Part shown: piece after piece, positions 7,123 through 15,600 of the stretch | Layout: every line of letters starts with the position of its first letter | How positions within the stretch are numbered: position 1 is the stretch's first letter | Assembly: GCA_905212345.1 (NCBI GenBank) | Contig: CAJMEC010000038.1 | Span: 1-17,734, forward strand | DNA: 17,734 nucleotides | Direction: 5' to 3' | DNA from: an uncultured Sutterella sp. | Lineage (GTDB): Bacteria; Pseudomonadota; Gammaproteobacteria; Burkholderiales; Burkholderiaceae_F | The notes under the pieces: generated by a model | Told to the model about the DNA's origin: nothing | Seen by the model: only the letters and a program-made list of their open reading frames with translations | Databases searched by the model: none | Made by a program: the position numbers and the translations under genes

Positions 7123-7542
7123 TTATTCGTGGATTTCCACGTTGTGGAATCGATTCCTGAATTTCAATCCCACATCCCAGAGAACTCCTTTGGGCGTGGT
7201 AATTTTGTTAGCGCCTAAAACTTCAGCTCTTGGCCACTTTTCATGGATTTGTTTTAAAACAAGAGCCGGAATTTTATCGGCTGACACATCTTCTTTGGAT
7301 GAAATTAATTGACCATTTTCTCGATAAAGCGCTTTGATTTCGGCTTGCCCTAATTTGGCCTCAACCTCATAGGCATTCTCATCGTCTTCAAAATCCCATT
7401 CCAAAACTTGCGCAGACGGATACTGTTGGGCAAATGCCGTTTTCACTTCGGCCGGGACCATTGAAGCGGAAATGCTTCCGGCCCATGCGCATGAAACACC
7501 AAGACCTAACATTAAAGCCATAGAGAAATTTTTTAGTTGCAT
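7123..7542 (-). CDS. Small secreted PepSY-like domain protein
   Basis: The 139-residue protein starts with a clear Sec signal peptide: K4, a hydrophobic core and a likely cut after A21 (C-A-W-A/G-S). The mature part is about 118 residues and consists of two similar halves. Each has an amphipathic helix followed by a beta hairpin: V-P-A-E-V-K-T-A-F-A-Q-Q-Y-P-S-A with W49 and YEVEAKLGQAEIKALY, then I-P-A-L-V-L-K-Q-I-H-E-K-W-P-R-A with WDVGLKF. This is the pattern of the putative PepSY-like family (Pfam DUF2874-type), periplasmic proteins of unknown role often seen with sensor or redox genes. The ATG at 7542 has AGAGGCG upstream and lies 10 bases after the stop of the phosphorylase gene, so it is probably the last gene of the zipA-ligA transcript. 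Family placement is by pattern; no specific function can be given. Confidence 0.7.
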   Translation of the reverse strand: MQLKNFSMALMLGLGVSCAWAGSISASMVPAEVKTAFAQQYPSAQVLEWDFEDDENAYEVEAKLGQAEIKALYRENGQLISSKEDVSADKIPALVLKQIHEKWPRAEVLGANKITTPKGVLWDVGLKFRNRFHNVEIHE

Positions 7543-7552
7543 TTTCGCCTCT

Positions 7553-8284
7553 TTAGAAGTTATTAGCTAAGACCAAGACCGAAAGCAATTTCACAAGTGA
7601 TTTTACAGAGAGATTCATATTGGACTTAATAGCCTCAAAATCTAAAGCCTCATCCACCAAACCGGCTGCCCAATTAACACTAAAGCAAATCATTGCGTAA
7701 CGAAGCCCAAGTTCTCTGGCTAAAGCCGCCTCCGGCATAGCCGTCATCCCCACCATGTCGCAACCGTCCATAATCATCCGTCTGACTTCAGCCGCTGATT
7801 CAAGACGCGGACCTTGCGTGCAAGCGTAAGTCCCCCGATTATGAACAAAGATCTTGGCACTTTGAGCCGCATCCAAAATAGCTTGACGAACGGATTCATC
7901 AAAAGGATTAGTGAAATCAATATGTGTCATCGGCATACCGGCTTCACCCCAATACGTGCTTTCCCGACCAAAGGTGTAGTCAACGATTTGATCGGGAACG
8001 GTAAAGTGTCCGGGAGCATTTTCGGCAGCCATCCCGCCAACAGATCCCACGGCAACAACCGCCGTTACGCCGATCTTTTTCAACGCCCACATCTGAGCTC
8101 GGTAAGGAATCTGATGCGGAGCCAAATGATGATCTTTCCCATGACGATGCAAAAGAGCAACGTCTTTGTTTTCAATCAGGCCGACATCCAATTCGACTTC
8201 GCCAAACGGCGTCTCGATTGTTTTTGTTTTGACATCAACGAGTTCGAAATGTTCAAAGCCACTGCCAACGATCAAGCCTAACAT
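7553..8284 (-). CDS. S-methyl-5'-thioinosine phosphorylase (MTAP/PNP family)
   Basis: The 243-residue protein is a trimeric-type nucleoside phosphorylase. Visible motifs are the phosphate loop G7-S-G, H47-R-H-G-K-D-H, a phosphate-binding region H57-Q-I-P-Y-R-A-Q, C155-T-Q-G-P-R-L-E, G179-M-T-A-M-P-E and N204-W-A-A-G. The T-Q-G-P-R-L-E and N-W-A-A-G forms match the S-methyl-5'-thioinosine phosphorylases known from Pseudomonas, where Asn replaces the Asp that in MTA phosphorylase selects the 6-amino group. I therefore favour methylthioinosine (after MTA deamination) over MTA, but activity on other 6-oxopurine nucleosides is possible. The reaction recovers hypoxanthine and 5-methylthioribose-1-phosphate from polyamine metabolism. 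The ATG overlaps the ligA stop by one base (TAATG), with AAAGGA upstream, so translation is probably coupled to ligA. Confidence 0.82.
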   Translation of the reverse strand: MLGLIVGSGFEHFELVDVKTKTIETPFGEVELDVGLIENKDVALLHRHGKDHHLAPHQIPYRAQMWALKKIGVTAVVAVGSVGGMAAENAPGHFTVPDQIVDYTFGRESTYWGEAGMPMTHIDFTNPFDESVRQAILDAAQSAKIFVHNRGTYACTQGPRLESAAEVRRMIMDGCDMVGMTAMPEAALARELGLRYAMICFSVNWAAGLVDEALDFEAIKSNMNLSVKSLVKLLSVLVLANNF

Positions 8285-10377
8285 TATGGTTGTCCTTTCA
8301 GTAATTCAAGCATCTGTGCTTCATCAATGATGGTTACACCCAACGCTTGAGCCTTTTCCAATTTGCTGCCGGCCTCAGCACCAGCAACGACATAATCGGT
8401 TTTCTTACTGACGCTGGAAGCTACCTTGGCGCCCTGAGCTAATAAAAGCGCTTTGGCTTCTTCTCGCCCCATATTGGGAAGCGTGCCGGTGAGCACAAAA
8501 GTCTTGCCGGATACCTTTTCATTGACAGCGACAGCTTCGGGCATTGGCCAATGCACCCCCTCAGCCAGTAATTCACTGATTACTTCACAATTATGCGACT
8601 CTTCAAAAAAGTGAATAATGGACTGCGCGATTACTTCGCCCACATCATTGACTTGTAAAAGAGAATCAGCGTCTGCCTGCATTAATTTATCCAGACTTCT
8701 AAAGTGTGAAGCCAAGTCTCTTGCCGTGCTTTCCCCAACATGCCGGATTCCTAAAGCGTAAATAAAACGGGCAAGCGTTGTCTCTTTACTCTTTTCCAAG
8801 GCCGCCACTAAGTTAGCCGCGCTCTTTTTACCAAAACGATCCAGTGACAAAAGCTTCTCGTCTGTGAGCTTGTAAAGATCGGCGGGCGTTTTTATGAGTT
8901 CAGCCTCCAGGAGTTGATCAATGACCTTTTCCCCTAAGCCGTCAATATTAAGCGCTAAACGCGAGGCAAAATGAACCAACGACTCCCTTCTCTGAGCCGG
9001 GCAGAAGAGACCACCTGTGCATCGGGTATCTTTTTCTTCCTCATCCCTAAAGGTTTCTGAGCCACACACTGGACAGTGATCGGGCATTACAAAATCACGC
9101 TCTTTTCCTGTGCGTCTGTCGGCTAACACGCGAACGACTTCGGGAATGACGTCGCCCGCCCGTCTGACAACTACCGTATCACCAATCTTAAGTCCCAATT
9201 CGGCAATGAAATCTTCGTTATGAAGCGTGGCATTTGAAATCGTCACGCCACCGACAAAAACAGGCTTGAGCCGTGCGACCGGCGTTAACTTTCCGGTGCG
9301 CCCCACTTGCACATCAACATCTTCAACGCTTGTCATCGCCTCTTCAGGAGGGTATTTATGCGCGCACGCCCAACGCGGTTCGCGGGAAATAAAGCCCAAT
9401 GTATTCTGCAGGGCCAAATCATTGACTTTATAAACGACACCATCGATCTCAAAGGGCAGGCTTTGGCGAATCGACTTCACCCAATCGTGAAATTCAGCAA
9501 GAGCCTTCCAACCCTTTACGACACGACGCTCTTTTGCAACAGGGAAACCCCATTTCTCAAGCTTATCCAAAATGCCGCTATGAGTCAGGGCAACTACAGC
9601 GCTCACTTCCCCCAAACCATAGGCGTAAAACGAAAGTTTTCGTTTAGCGGTTACTTTAGGATCCAATTGCCGAAGGCAACCGGCCGCGGCATTTCTGGGG
9701 TTGACGAACGGCTTCAAACCGTCAAGCCGTTGCTCGTCATTGAGACGCTCGAAGTCGGCCTTATGCATGATGACCTCACCGCGCACCTCCAGGATATCGG
9801 GTACACCCTCGGGCAGATGAAGCGGAATGGTCCGAATAGTTTTAACATTGGCCGTGACATCTTCTCCGATAAGACCGTCTCCACGCGTTGCCGCCGAGAC
9901 CAAAATACCTTTTTCATAGCGAAGGTTCATAGCTAAACCGTCAAACTTCAGTTCGACATCGTAGGCCACGTCATCGTCGGTCTCCACTAATCCCAAGCCC
10001 TTTCTCACGCGCTCATCAAAAGCTTGCGCCCCTTGCGCTTCGAAGTCTGTTTCAGTGTGAATTGAGAGCATCGGAACAGCGTGACGAACCTTAGCCAAAT
10101 CACTGCGCGCTTCTCCGCCCACTCTTTGAGTAGGCGAAGCCGGAGACTTTAGAGCCGGAAATTGCTTTTCAAGTTCAGAAAGCTCTCGGAAGGCTTTGTC
10201 ATACTCACTATCAGGAACGCTCGGCGTATCCAGTACGTAGTACTCATAGTTCCAACGTTCCAGCTCCTTTTCAAGCTCACGCATGCGAGTGGCCGCGGCC
10301 TGACGATCGAGCTTATCGTCGTTTTCCGCAAGGTCGTCAAATAAACTCAAAGTGGCGTTTGATTGTTTTTCTGTCAT
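8284..10377 (-). CDS. ligA: NAD-dependent DNA ligase
   Basis: LigA seals nicks in DNA during replication and repair using NAD+. The 697-residue protein has the full family order. An Ia domain contains the NAD-binding Y-Y-V-L-D near 46-50. The adenylation domain has the catalytic K144 in E-L-K-F-D-G, with E-V-R-G-E at 197-201, E-I-D-G-V-V-Y-K-V at 310-318 and V-Q-V-G-R-T-G-K-L-T-P-V-A at 357-369. An OB fold, a Cys4 zinc finger (C435, C438, C453, C459), helix-hairpin-helix repeats (about 475-590) and a C-terminal BRCT domain (about 620-697) follow. About 25 residues precede the usual start, hence slightly longer than typical. ATG at 10377 is the chosen start, but its Shine-Dalgarno is poor. A TTG eight codons upstream (10401) has AAGGGAG in good position and is a real alternative (705 residues). 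The upstream zipA ends 47 bases before the ATG. Confidence 0.96.
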   Translation of the reverse strand: MTEKQSNATLSLFDDLAENDDKLDRQAAATRMRELEKELERWNYEYYVLDTPSVPDSEYDKAFRELSELEKQFPALKSPASPTQRVGGEARSDLAKVRHAVPMLSIHTETDFEAQGAQAFDERVRKGLGLVETDDDVAYDVELKFDGLAMNLRYEKGILVSAATRGDGLIGEDVTANVKTIRTIPLHLPEGVPDILEVRGEVIMHKADFERLNDEQRLDGLKPFVNPRNAAAGCLRQLDPKVTAKRKLSFYAYGLGEVSAVVALTHSGILDKLEKWGFPVAKERRVVKGWKALAEFHDWVKSIRQSLPFEIDGVVYKVNDLALQNTLGFISREPRWACAHKYPPEEAMTSVEDVDVQVGRTGKLTPVARLKPVFVGGVTISNATLHNEDFIAELGLKIGDTVVVRRAGDVIPEVVRVLADRRTGKERDFVMPDHCPVCGSETFRDEEEKDTRCTGGLFCPAQRRESLVHFASRLALNIDGLGEKVIDQLLEAELIKTPADLYKLTDEKLLSLDRFGKKSAANLVAALEKSKETTLARFIYALGIRHVGESTARDLASHFRSLDKLMQADADSLLQVNDVGEVIAQSIIHFFEESHNCEVISELLAEGVHWPMPEAVAVNEKVSGKTFVLTGTLPNMGREEAKALLLAQGAKVASSVSKKTDYVVAGAEAGSKLEKAQALGVTIIDEAQMLELLKGQP

Positions 10378-10383
10378 AAGAGT

Positions 10384-10409
10384 AAAAAGAGCGACCTTCA
10401 AGGCCGCTC
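10384..10409 (-). terminator. Terminator-like hairpin overlapping the ligA start region
   Basis: On the minus strand, GAGCGGCCTT (10409-10400) and AAGGTCGCTC (10398-10389) form a 10-base stem with one G-U pair; the effective loop is TTGAA. Five T (10388-10384) follow. It lies after the zipA stop and ends six bases before the ligA ATG. The alternative TTG start is in the loop. It could reduce ligA expression relative to zipA or gate ligA translation. Confidence 0.6.
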
Positions 10410-10424
10410 CCTTTCTTAAAGGTG

Positions 10425-11738
10425 TTAGTCACGAGTAAAGAGCACTCGGGCGCGGGGACTGCCGGGTTCAATGTTGGCCTTGACCATTTCACCGTAGTAC
10501 TTCTTTAACTGATGATTGATCGATTGGGCCGACTCGGTATTGATCGCACGGTCACGCGAGTCTTGAAGCTGCAAATTCAATCGGGCGCACAAATCGTTGG
10601 CAACGCTAAAGAGTGTGCGAAGCGGATTGGAATCGGGCTGGGCCAACGGCGCATCCAAAGCGATCGTCAAATAGCGACGGTCGAAATCATCGTGCGTAAG
10701 GAAAATGGTGGCCGATGCGATGTCACGAACACTGCCCAAGAAATAACGCACCGGATTAAGTTGTGTGAAGCCGGCTAGGCGCGCGGCTTCAGCCACATCA
10801 TTGGGATTAAGCGGTTCTTTAGAGGCCATTACAAAATTCAATTGCACATCCAGACGCAACACATCGTTATAAAGTTTCTGAGCGCGCTTGACGATTTCGT
10901 GCGTGGCTTCCGTGTCGCTATCGGCTTCGAGGGCAATACCGATTTGCTGGACCGTAATAACAAAACGGCTTGCATCCATTTCATTAATGCAACCTTGGCG
11001 GTTTGCGAGCAAAAGCACAACCGCCAATTCGTTGTAACGGCCAACTGCGCTCGGTTGATACCAGCGTTTGTTATCCACCCTGCGAACATAAATACGAAGA
11101 GCCAATCCCAACTTTTGAAGGGTCGCCACCATTTCCATCATCTTGGCCCCATCAATCGGACGGACCGACTGAACCATGCCGACCGTTTCGGTTACTTCAT
11201 CGTACTTAAATCGAGCCAAGCCTTCCTTCGGGAAAGCCGTTGGGGCAACAACCGGTTCTTCTTTGTCTGTTGGCTTAAGATCTTCCGCACGTTTTGCGGG
11301 TGAATCAAAATTAAGCGATTCTTGAGTCGCTTCAAGTGAGTCTTTGGCCGGTTCTTCCTTAGCCGGCGCTTTTGGAGCAGTCGTTGAGACAGGCGGCGTC
11401 ACAACGGCGGTTGCTTTGGGCTCGGGCGTTTGAGTTTGAACGGGTTTGAGCTGAATTTCGTTAACTGCAGGCACATCATGATCTTTGACATCAACGACGT
11501 CAAAAGAGCTTTCCGACAGCGCATCGTCACCTTTCAACTGTGAGACCAAATCTTTTTGATTGTTTTCGCGCATCGGCGGTCGGATTTGGGTCATCCGCTG
11601 ATAGATCTCATCTCTGGATTCTTTACTTAGTCCGACTTTACTTTGGTCATTTTTCTTGGCTTCCATTCTGGACCATAAAAACAAGCCCACTAAGATCACG
11701 GCCGCGCCGATCACCAGAAAAAGAACTGTTTCATTCAT
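10425..11738 (-). CDS. zipA: Cell division protein ZipA
   Basis: ZipA anchors FtsZ to the inner membrane at the division site. The 437-residue protein has the expected layout: an N-terminal membrane anchor (about 4-23, MNETVLFLVIGAAVILVGLF), a charged stretch (24-60), and a long Pro/Ala/Lys/Glu-rich linker (about 85-170). A globular FtsZ-binding domain (about 185-430) ends the protein, including R-P-I-D-G-A-K-M-M-E and R-Y-F-L-G-S-V-R-D. The domain is divergent from the E. coli one, but position between smc and ligA is the typical Burkholderiales arrangement. The ATG at 11738 has GAGG seven bases upstream; a TTG four codons earlier is less likely. It heads the ligA-phosphorylase-PepSY transcript. 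Confidence 0.82.
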   Translation of the reverse strand: MNETVLFLVIGAAVILVGLFLWSRMEAKKNDQSKVGLSKESRDEIYQRMTQIRPPMRENNQKDLVSQLKGDDALSESSFDVVDVKDHDVPAVNEIQLKPVQTQTPEPKATAVVTPPVSTTAPKAPAKEEPAKDSLEATQESLNFDSPAKRAEDLKPTDKEEPVVAPTAFPKEGLARFKYDEVTETVGMVQSVRPIDGAKMMEMVATLQKLGLALRIYVRRVDNKRWYQPSAVGRYNELAVVLLLANRQGCINEMDASRFVITVQQIGIALEADSDTEATHEIVKRAQKLYNDVLRLDVQLNFVMASKEPLNPNDVAEAARLAGFTQLNPVRYFLGSVRDIASATIFLTHDDFDRRYLTIALDAPLAQPDSNPLRTLFSVANDLCARLNLQLQDSRDRAINTESAQSINHQLKKYYGEMVKANIEPGSPRARVLFTRD

Positions 11739-11819
11739 AAAAAACCTCAAAAGCGCAACGCCCGCGCGAAAGCGTTCCCGAAAAAAACTCTTCGGAAAAA
11801 TCTGTCAATACAGTCTGTT

Positions 11820-11849
11820 ATTTTAGAACAAGGCACCCGTTCTTTTCAG
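11820..11849 (-). promoter_or_regulatory. Possible zipA promoter
   Basis: CTGAAA (11849-11844) and TAAAAT (11825-11820) are spaced 18 bases on the minus strand, about 82 bases before the zipA ATG in the 130-bp gap after the YczE-type gene. No strong terminator separates the two genes, so zipA may also be read from upstream. Confidence 0.3.
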
Positions 11850-11868
11850 CTTTAATGCGAATAAATTT

Positions 11869-12504
11869 TTAGTCAATCGGACGATGCTTCGGAAAAATCC
11901 TACCCCAGACTTTCAGGAACTGTTTGGCGATCGGACCGGAACACACCGCGGTAATCAAAGTCCCTTCACGAATGCCCAAAATGGTTCCGAAAACCAAAAG
12001 CGAAACAATAGCCGCGCTTGCCAACAAAAATAAGTCAATGGTCATGCGAAGTGTTCCGAAAGAGCCGCCCCACCGATTCATAACCGCCAACACAAAGCCT
12101 TCGGGCGGCAAAATGGCCAAACGGGCAAACACCATGGAAGCGATACCGAGTCCGGTTAAAGCGCTGCCAGCAAAAGCCATTAAGATTTCCTGAATATAGT
12201 TTTGTGGAACAACATGAGCGCTGATCCATAAAGCCACATCAAAAATCATTCCAAACACAAAGCAAATCGGTAATTGACGCAAGGCCTTTTGAAAAATATT
12301 TTTGTGATCGACAGCTACTTGAAGGACAAAGAAAAAAACGTTGGTGAGAAACACAAAAAAGCCCATGGAAAAGTCTGTCATATGGTTGAGAACATAGGCA
12401 ACTGAGCTCACCGTGCCCGTACCTAACCCGGCATTGGTCACCGTGGCAATGCCTAAAGACAAAATCGACAAACCAAAAAAGAAAATCAAAAATCTCACAA
12501 ACAT
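11869..12504 (-). CDS. YczE/YitT-type integral membrane protein
   Basis: The 211-residue protein is almost wholly hydrophobic, with about five membrane segments. Its N-terminal F-G-L-S-I-L-S-L-G-I-A motif followed by N-A-G-L-G-T-G-T-V-S-S is characteristic of YczE-like (DUF6198/YitT superfamily) proteins; a second copy of the pattern is seen in A-L-T-G-L-G-I-A-S-M-V. The family is poorly characterised, and a transport or regulatory role has been proposed; I assign none. The ATG at 12504 starts just before the first helix and has GGGGA upstream; an upstream TTG at 12570 would add 22 residues with no homology. It sits between smc and zipA, which are usually adjacent in this order, so it looks like an insertion into that cluster. 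Confidence 0.72.
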   Translation of the reverse strand: MFVRFLIFFFGLSILSLGIATVTNAGLGTGTVSSVAYVLNHMTDFSMGFFVFLTNVFFFVLQVAVDHKNIFQKALRQLPICFVFGMIFDVALWISAHVVPQNYIQEILMAFAGSALTGLGIASMVFARLAILPPEGFVLAVMNRWGGSFGTLRMTIDLFLLASAAIVSLLVFGTILGIREGTLITAVCSGPIAKQFLKVWGRIFPKHRPID

Positions 12505-12582
12505 CGTCCGTTTCCCCAAAAAATAAAAAACACTTCCCCTATCCCTAAGATCGGGGAAATCTAACCACAAAAAGGAATATCG

Positions 12583-12604
12583 AAAAGGCGAAGTTTTTAT
12601 CGCC
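12583..12604 (-). terminator. Weak hairpin after smc
   Basis: On the minus strand a 5-bp stem GGCGA/TCGCC (12604-12600 with 12591-12587) and an 8-nt loop are followed by TTTTCG, about 14 bases after the smc stop. It is short, so read-through into the YczE-type gene is likely. Confidence 0.35.
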
Positions 12605-12618
12605 GTTTATTGCTTGCC

Positions 12619-15600
12619 TCAGCTGACGCGAGGCTTTTGAGCGTATTGGCTTGCCTCGGCAATATCCACGCTCACCACACGCGAGACACCGGGTTCTTTC
12701 ATCGTCACACCAATCAGCTGATTAGTGTGCTCCATGGTCACCCGGTGGTGGGTAATCATCATAAATTGAGTGTTTTCACTCATAGCTCCGACAAGTCTTG
12801 AGAGACGTTCTTGGTTAGCTTCATCAAGAGGAGCATCAATTTCATCGAGCAAACAGAATGGCGCAGGATTAAGGGTAAAGAAAGCAAACACCAAAGCTGT
12901 GGCCGTCAGTGTTAATTCGCCGCCTGATAGTTGGCGGATAGAGTGATTGTGTTTACCGGGCGGATTGGCAAACATTTCAATACCGGCTTCAAGCGCATCG
13001 TCGCTCGTCATTTCCAAACGGGCATGACCGCCGTTGAATAATTGTGTGAATTTTTGGTTAAAAGCTTCATTGACACGATTAAACGTATCGAGCAACAGTG
13101 TCCGCGTTTCGTGGTCAATTTTCTTTATAGCCGCCTCAATCGTGGCAATTGCCTGTTCAAGATCGGCCACTTCCCTATCAATGCGCTCGACTTCAGCTTG
13201 CTGCGTTTTTAATTGTTCCAAGGCAGCATGATTGACCGCTCCCAATTGAGCCATTGATTGAGCTATACGCTCGACTTCCTGACGAAGAGCGTTGAGTTTA
13301 GGACGCTCGGTTTCATAGCGAGTCCTTAACGCTTGCTCATCAAAATTAAATTCTTCCAAACGGCTTCTAACCGTACCGTACTCAACTTCGTGCTGACCGC
13401 GCTTGGCAATCAAGTCACCCATGCGATTTTGTTCGCGCCGCTTGGCCTCTTCAAAACTGTCTAAAGATTTCTCATTCTCGGCAACGTGAGTTTCCAAGCT
13501 GCTTAATTCGATCTTAGATTGTTCAACGGCGGCCAGTGCGGCTTCACGCTTTTGCAAAAGCTCCTGCAAACCTGCTTTTTCACTATCTTCATCCAACTCT
13601 TCAAGCGAAGCGCTGACCGTTTCAATCTTTTCTTTAAGTTCAGTTTGCTCGTTTTGCGCCAAAAGCTGAGCACGCTGGGCTTCTGCAATACGCTCTGACA
13701 GAGTTTTCAGAGCCAATTCAATTTCTCTTTGGGTGTAAGCAAAAACGTTGAATTCTTGCTCCGCACGGCGAGATTGCTCTCGAGCGGCCTCCCAAGAAAG
13801 TCGGGCGTCTTCAGATTTTTGCTGGCGGGTCGCCACTTCTTCATCGAGAGCACTGAAACGTTCATCGGCCTCTTCGATCGCGACCGTGGTTTCTTCAAGT
13901 TGTGCCTGAGCTTCTTCAATCCACTCACCAAGTTCTGCGCTTCGGTTTTGGTAAGCCTCAATGGCAGCCGTCAATCTTGTTAACTCAAGGGCCAATTCAC
14001 TTTCTCTGGCACGAACCGCCTCAAAATGCGTATTGGCACTTTGAAGACGTTCACTCATCTGAGAAACTTTTACATGAGCCTCGCCCATTTGTTGGTGCAA
14101 CTGTTCTAACTCACGGCGAAGTGTTTCACTTTCTTCTTCAAGCGTGTTGATTTCTGCCCTTCTGGACAATAAACCGGTGGAATCATCCGCCCAGAAATTC
14201 ACGCTTACTTTATCGATCATATGACCTTGCGGGGTCACAAAATGACAACCGGGAGGCAATTGGTCAACTTTGCTCACCGCATCTTTAACGCTCTCGGCAA
14301 CAAAGTAATGAGACAGCCAACGGGTAAGCGCCGCGCGAGTCTCTTCGTTATGACGGTCAAAACTGACTTTCTCAATAAGGCCAGAAAGACCGGTCGGAGC
14401 CGTCTGCTCTTCGATCTTAAGCAGCGTCGAGTAGAAAGTCAGTTTGGCAGGAGGCGGCACCATTTCAAAAGCTGCGGCCATGGAAAGATTGCTGATACCA
14501 AGCGCATTGACTCGTTCGCGTAAAACAGCTTCGAGCGCCCTGGCCCAACCGGCTTGAGGCTGCAATTTTTCAAACAGGCGCGTCAAAGACGATAAGCCTT
14601 GGCGTTCAAGCCAATCTGAAAGCTTATCGCCCGTCAGACTTTTTTCTTCCAATTCTTTCAGCGTAGTCAATTTTGCCGTGATGGCCGCCAAGCGCTGTTC
14701 TTTCTCATGAATTGCACTCTGTGAGCCGCTGAGTCCCTCACGAGCCTCTTCCAACATGGCTTGAACGTCTTCACGTTCTACTTTAAGCGCCTCACTGTCT
14801 TCTTTGACAATGGAAAGTTCTTCCTTTAACGCATTGAAGCGATTCATATCGGGCGCTTCCGTCTGTGCAGCTTCCCGTTTGAATTTTTCAAGTCGAAGCG
14901 TTAACTCTTCTTTTGTCTTCGACAGTCTGGCTAACTCAAGTGACAAATTCCTGGAATCATTTTCAATTCGCTGAGATTCTTTCTGTAACGCTTCAAAAGC
15001 AAGTTCCTTTTGATGAGCCAACTCTTCAGCGGCAAATTTCTTTTCTTCCAAAACCGCTTCACGTTCATTGGCCGTTGCCACGAGTTCTTCTTTTTCCTCG
15101 CGCTCGGCGCTTAAAGTGTGAATTTTTTCACGCTGAGCCGCCACTTCACGACCGCGCGCTTCAAGCATTGAGCGATAACTTTCCAGCTGCGTTTTCATAA
15201 GCGCTCGGCGCTCGACAATGGAACGAATATTGCCTTCAACGGCTGAAATTTGTTTGTCAACTTCAGCTAAGGCCTGCGTTTTCCCGAGCACCGTGATGTT
15301 AGCATCGTTGAGCTTAGAGCGAAGTTGCTGGAGATTTTGACGGAGCCGATTTAATTCAGAATCATTTTTGCCGACTTCAGCTTGAGCGGCTGTCACTTGG
15401 GCATTGATGCGGTCGATAGCATTTTTCGCCTCAACCATCTGGGTAAACCACCAAAGCGATTCCTGCGCTTGACGTTTGGTGTTAAGTTGCTGGTACTCTT
15501 CAGCAACCCGGGCCTCTTCTTCAAGCCTCTTTAAAGACTCCCGGCGCGTAACTTGAAGGTCACTGACGCGTTCCAAATTGGCTCGTGTGCTGGCTAATTT

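Noticed and set aside
7814..8281. Plus-strand open frame opposite the phosphorylase
   Set aside because: Mirror of a well-supported gene with no start signal.
9307..9936. Plus-strand open frame of 209 codons opposite ligA
   Set aside because: Antisense to the ligase catalytic domains; no recognisable protein.
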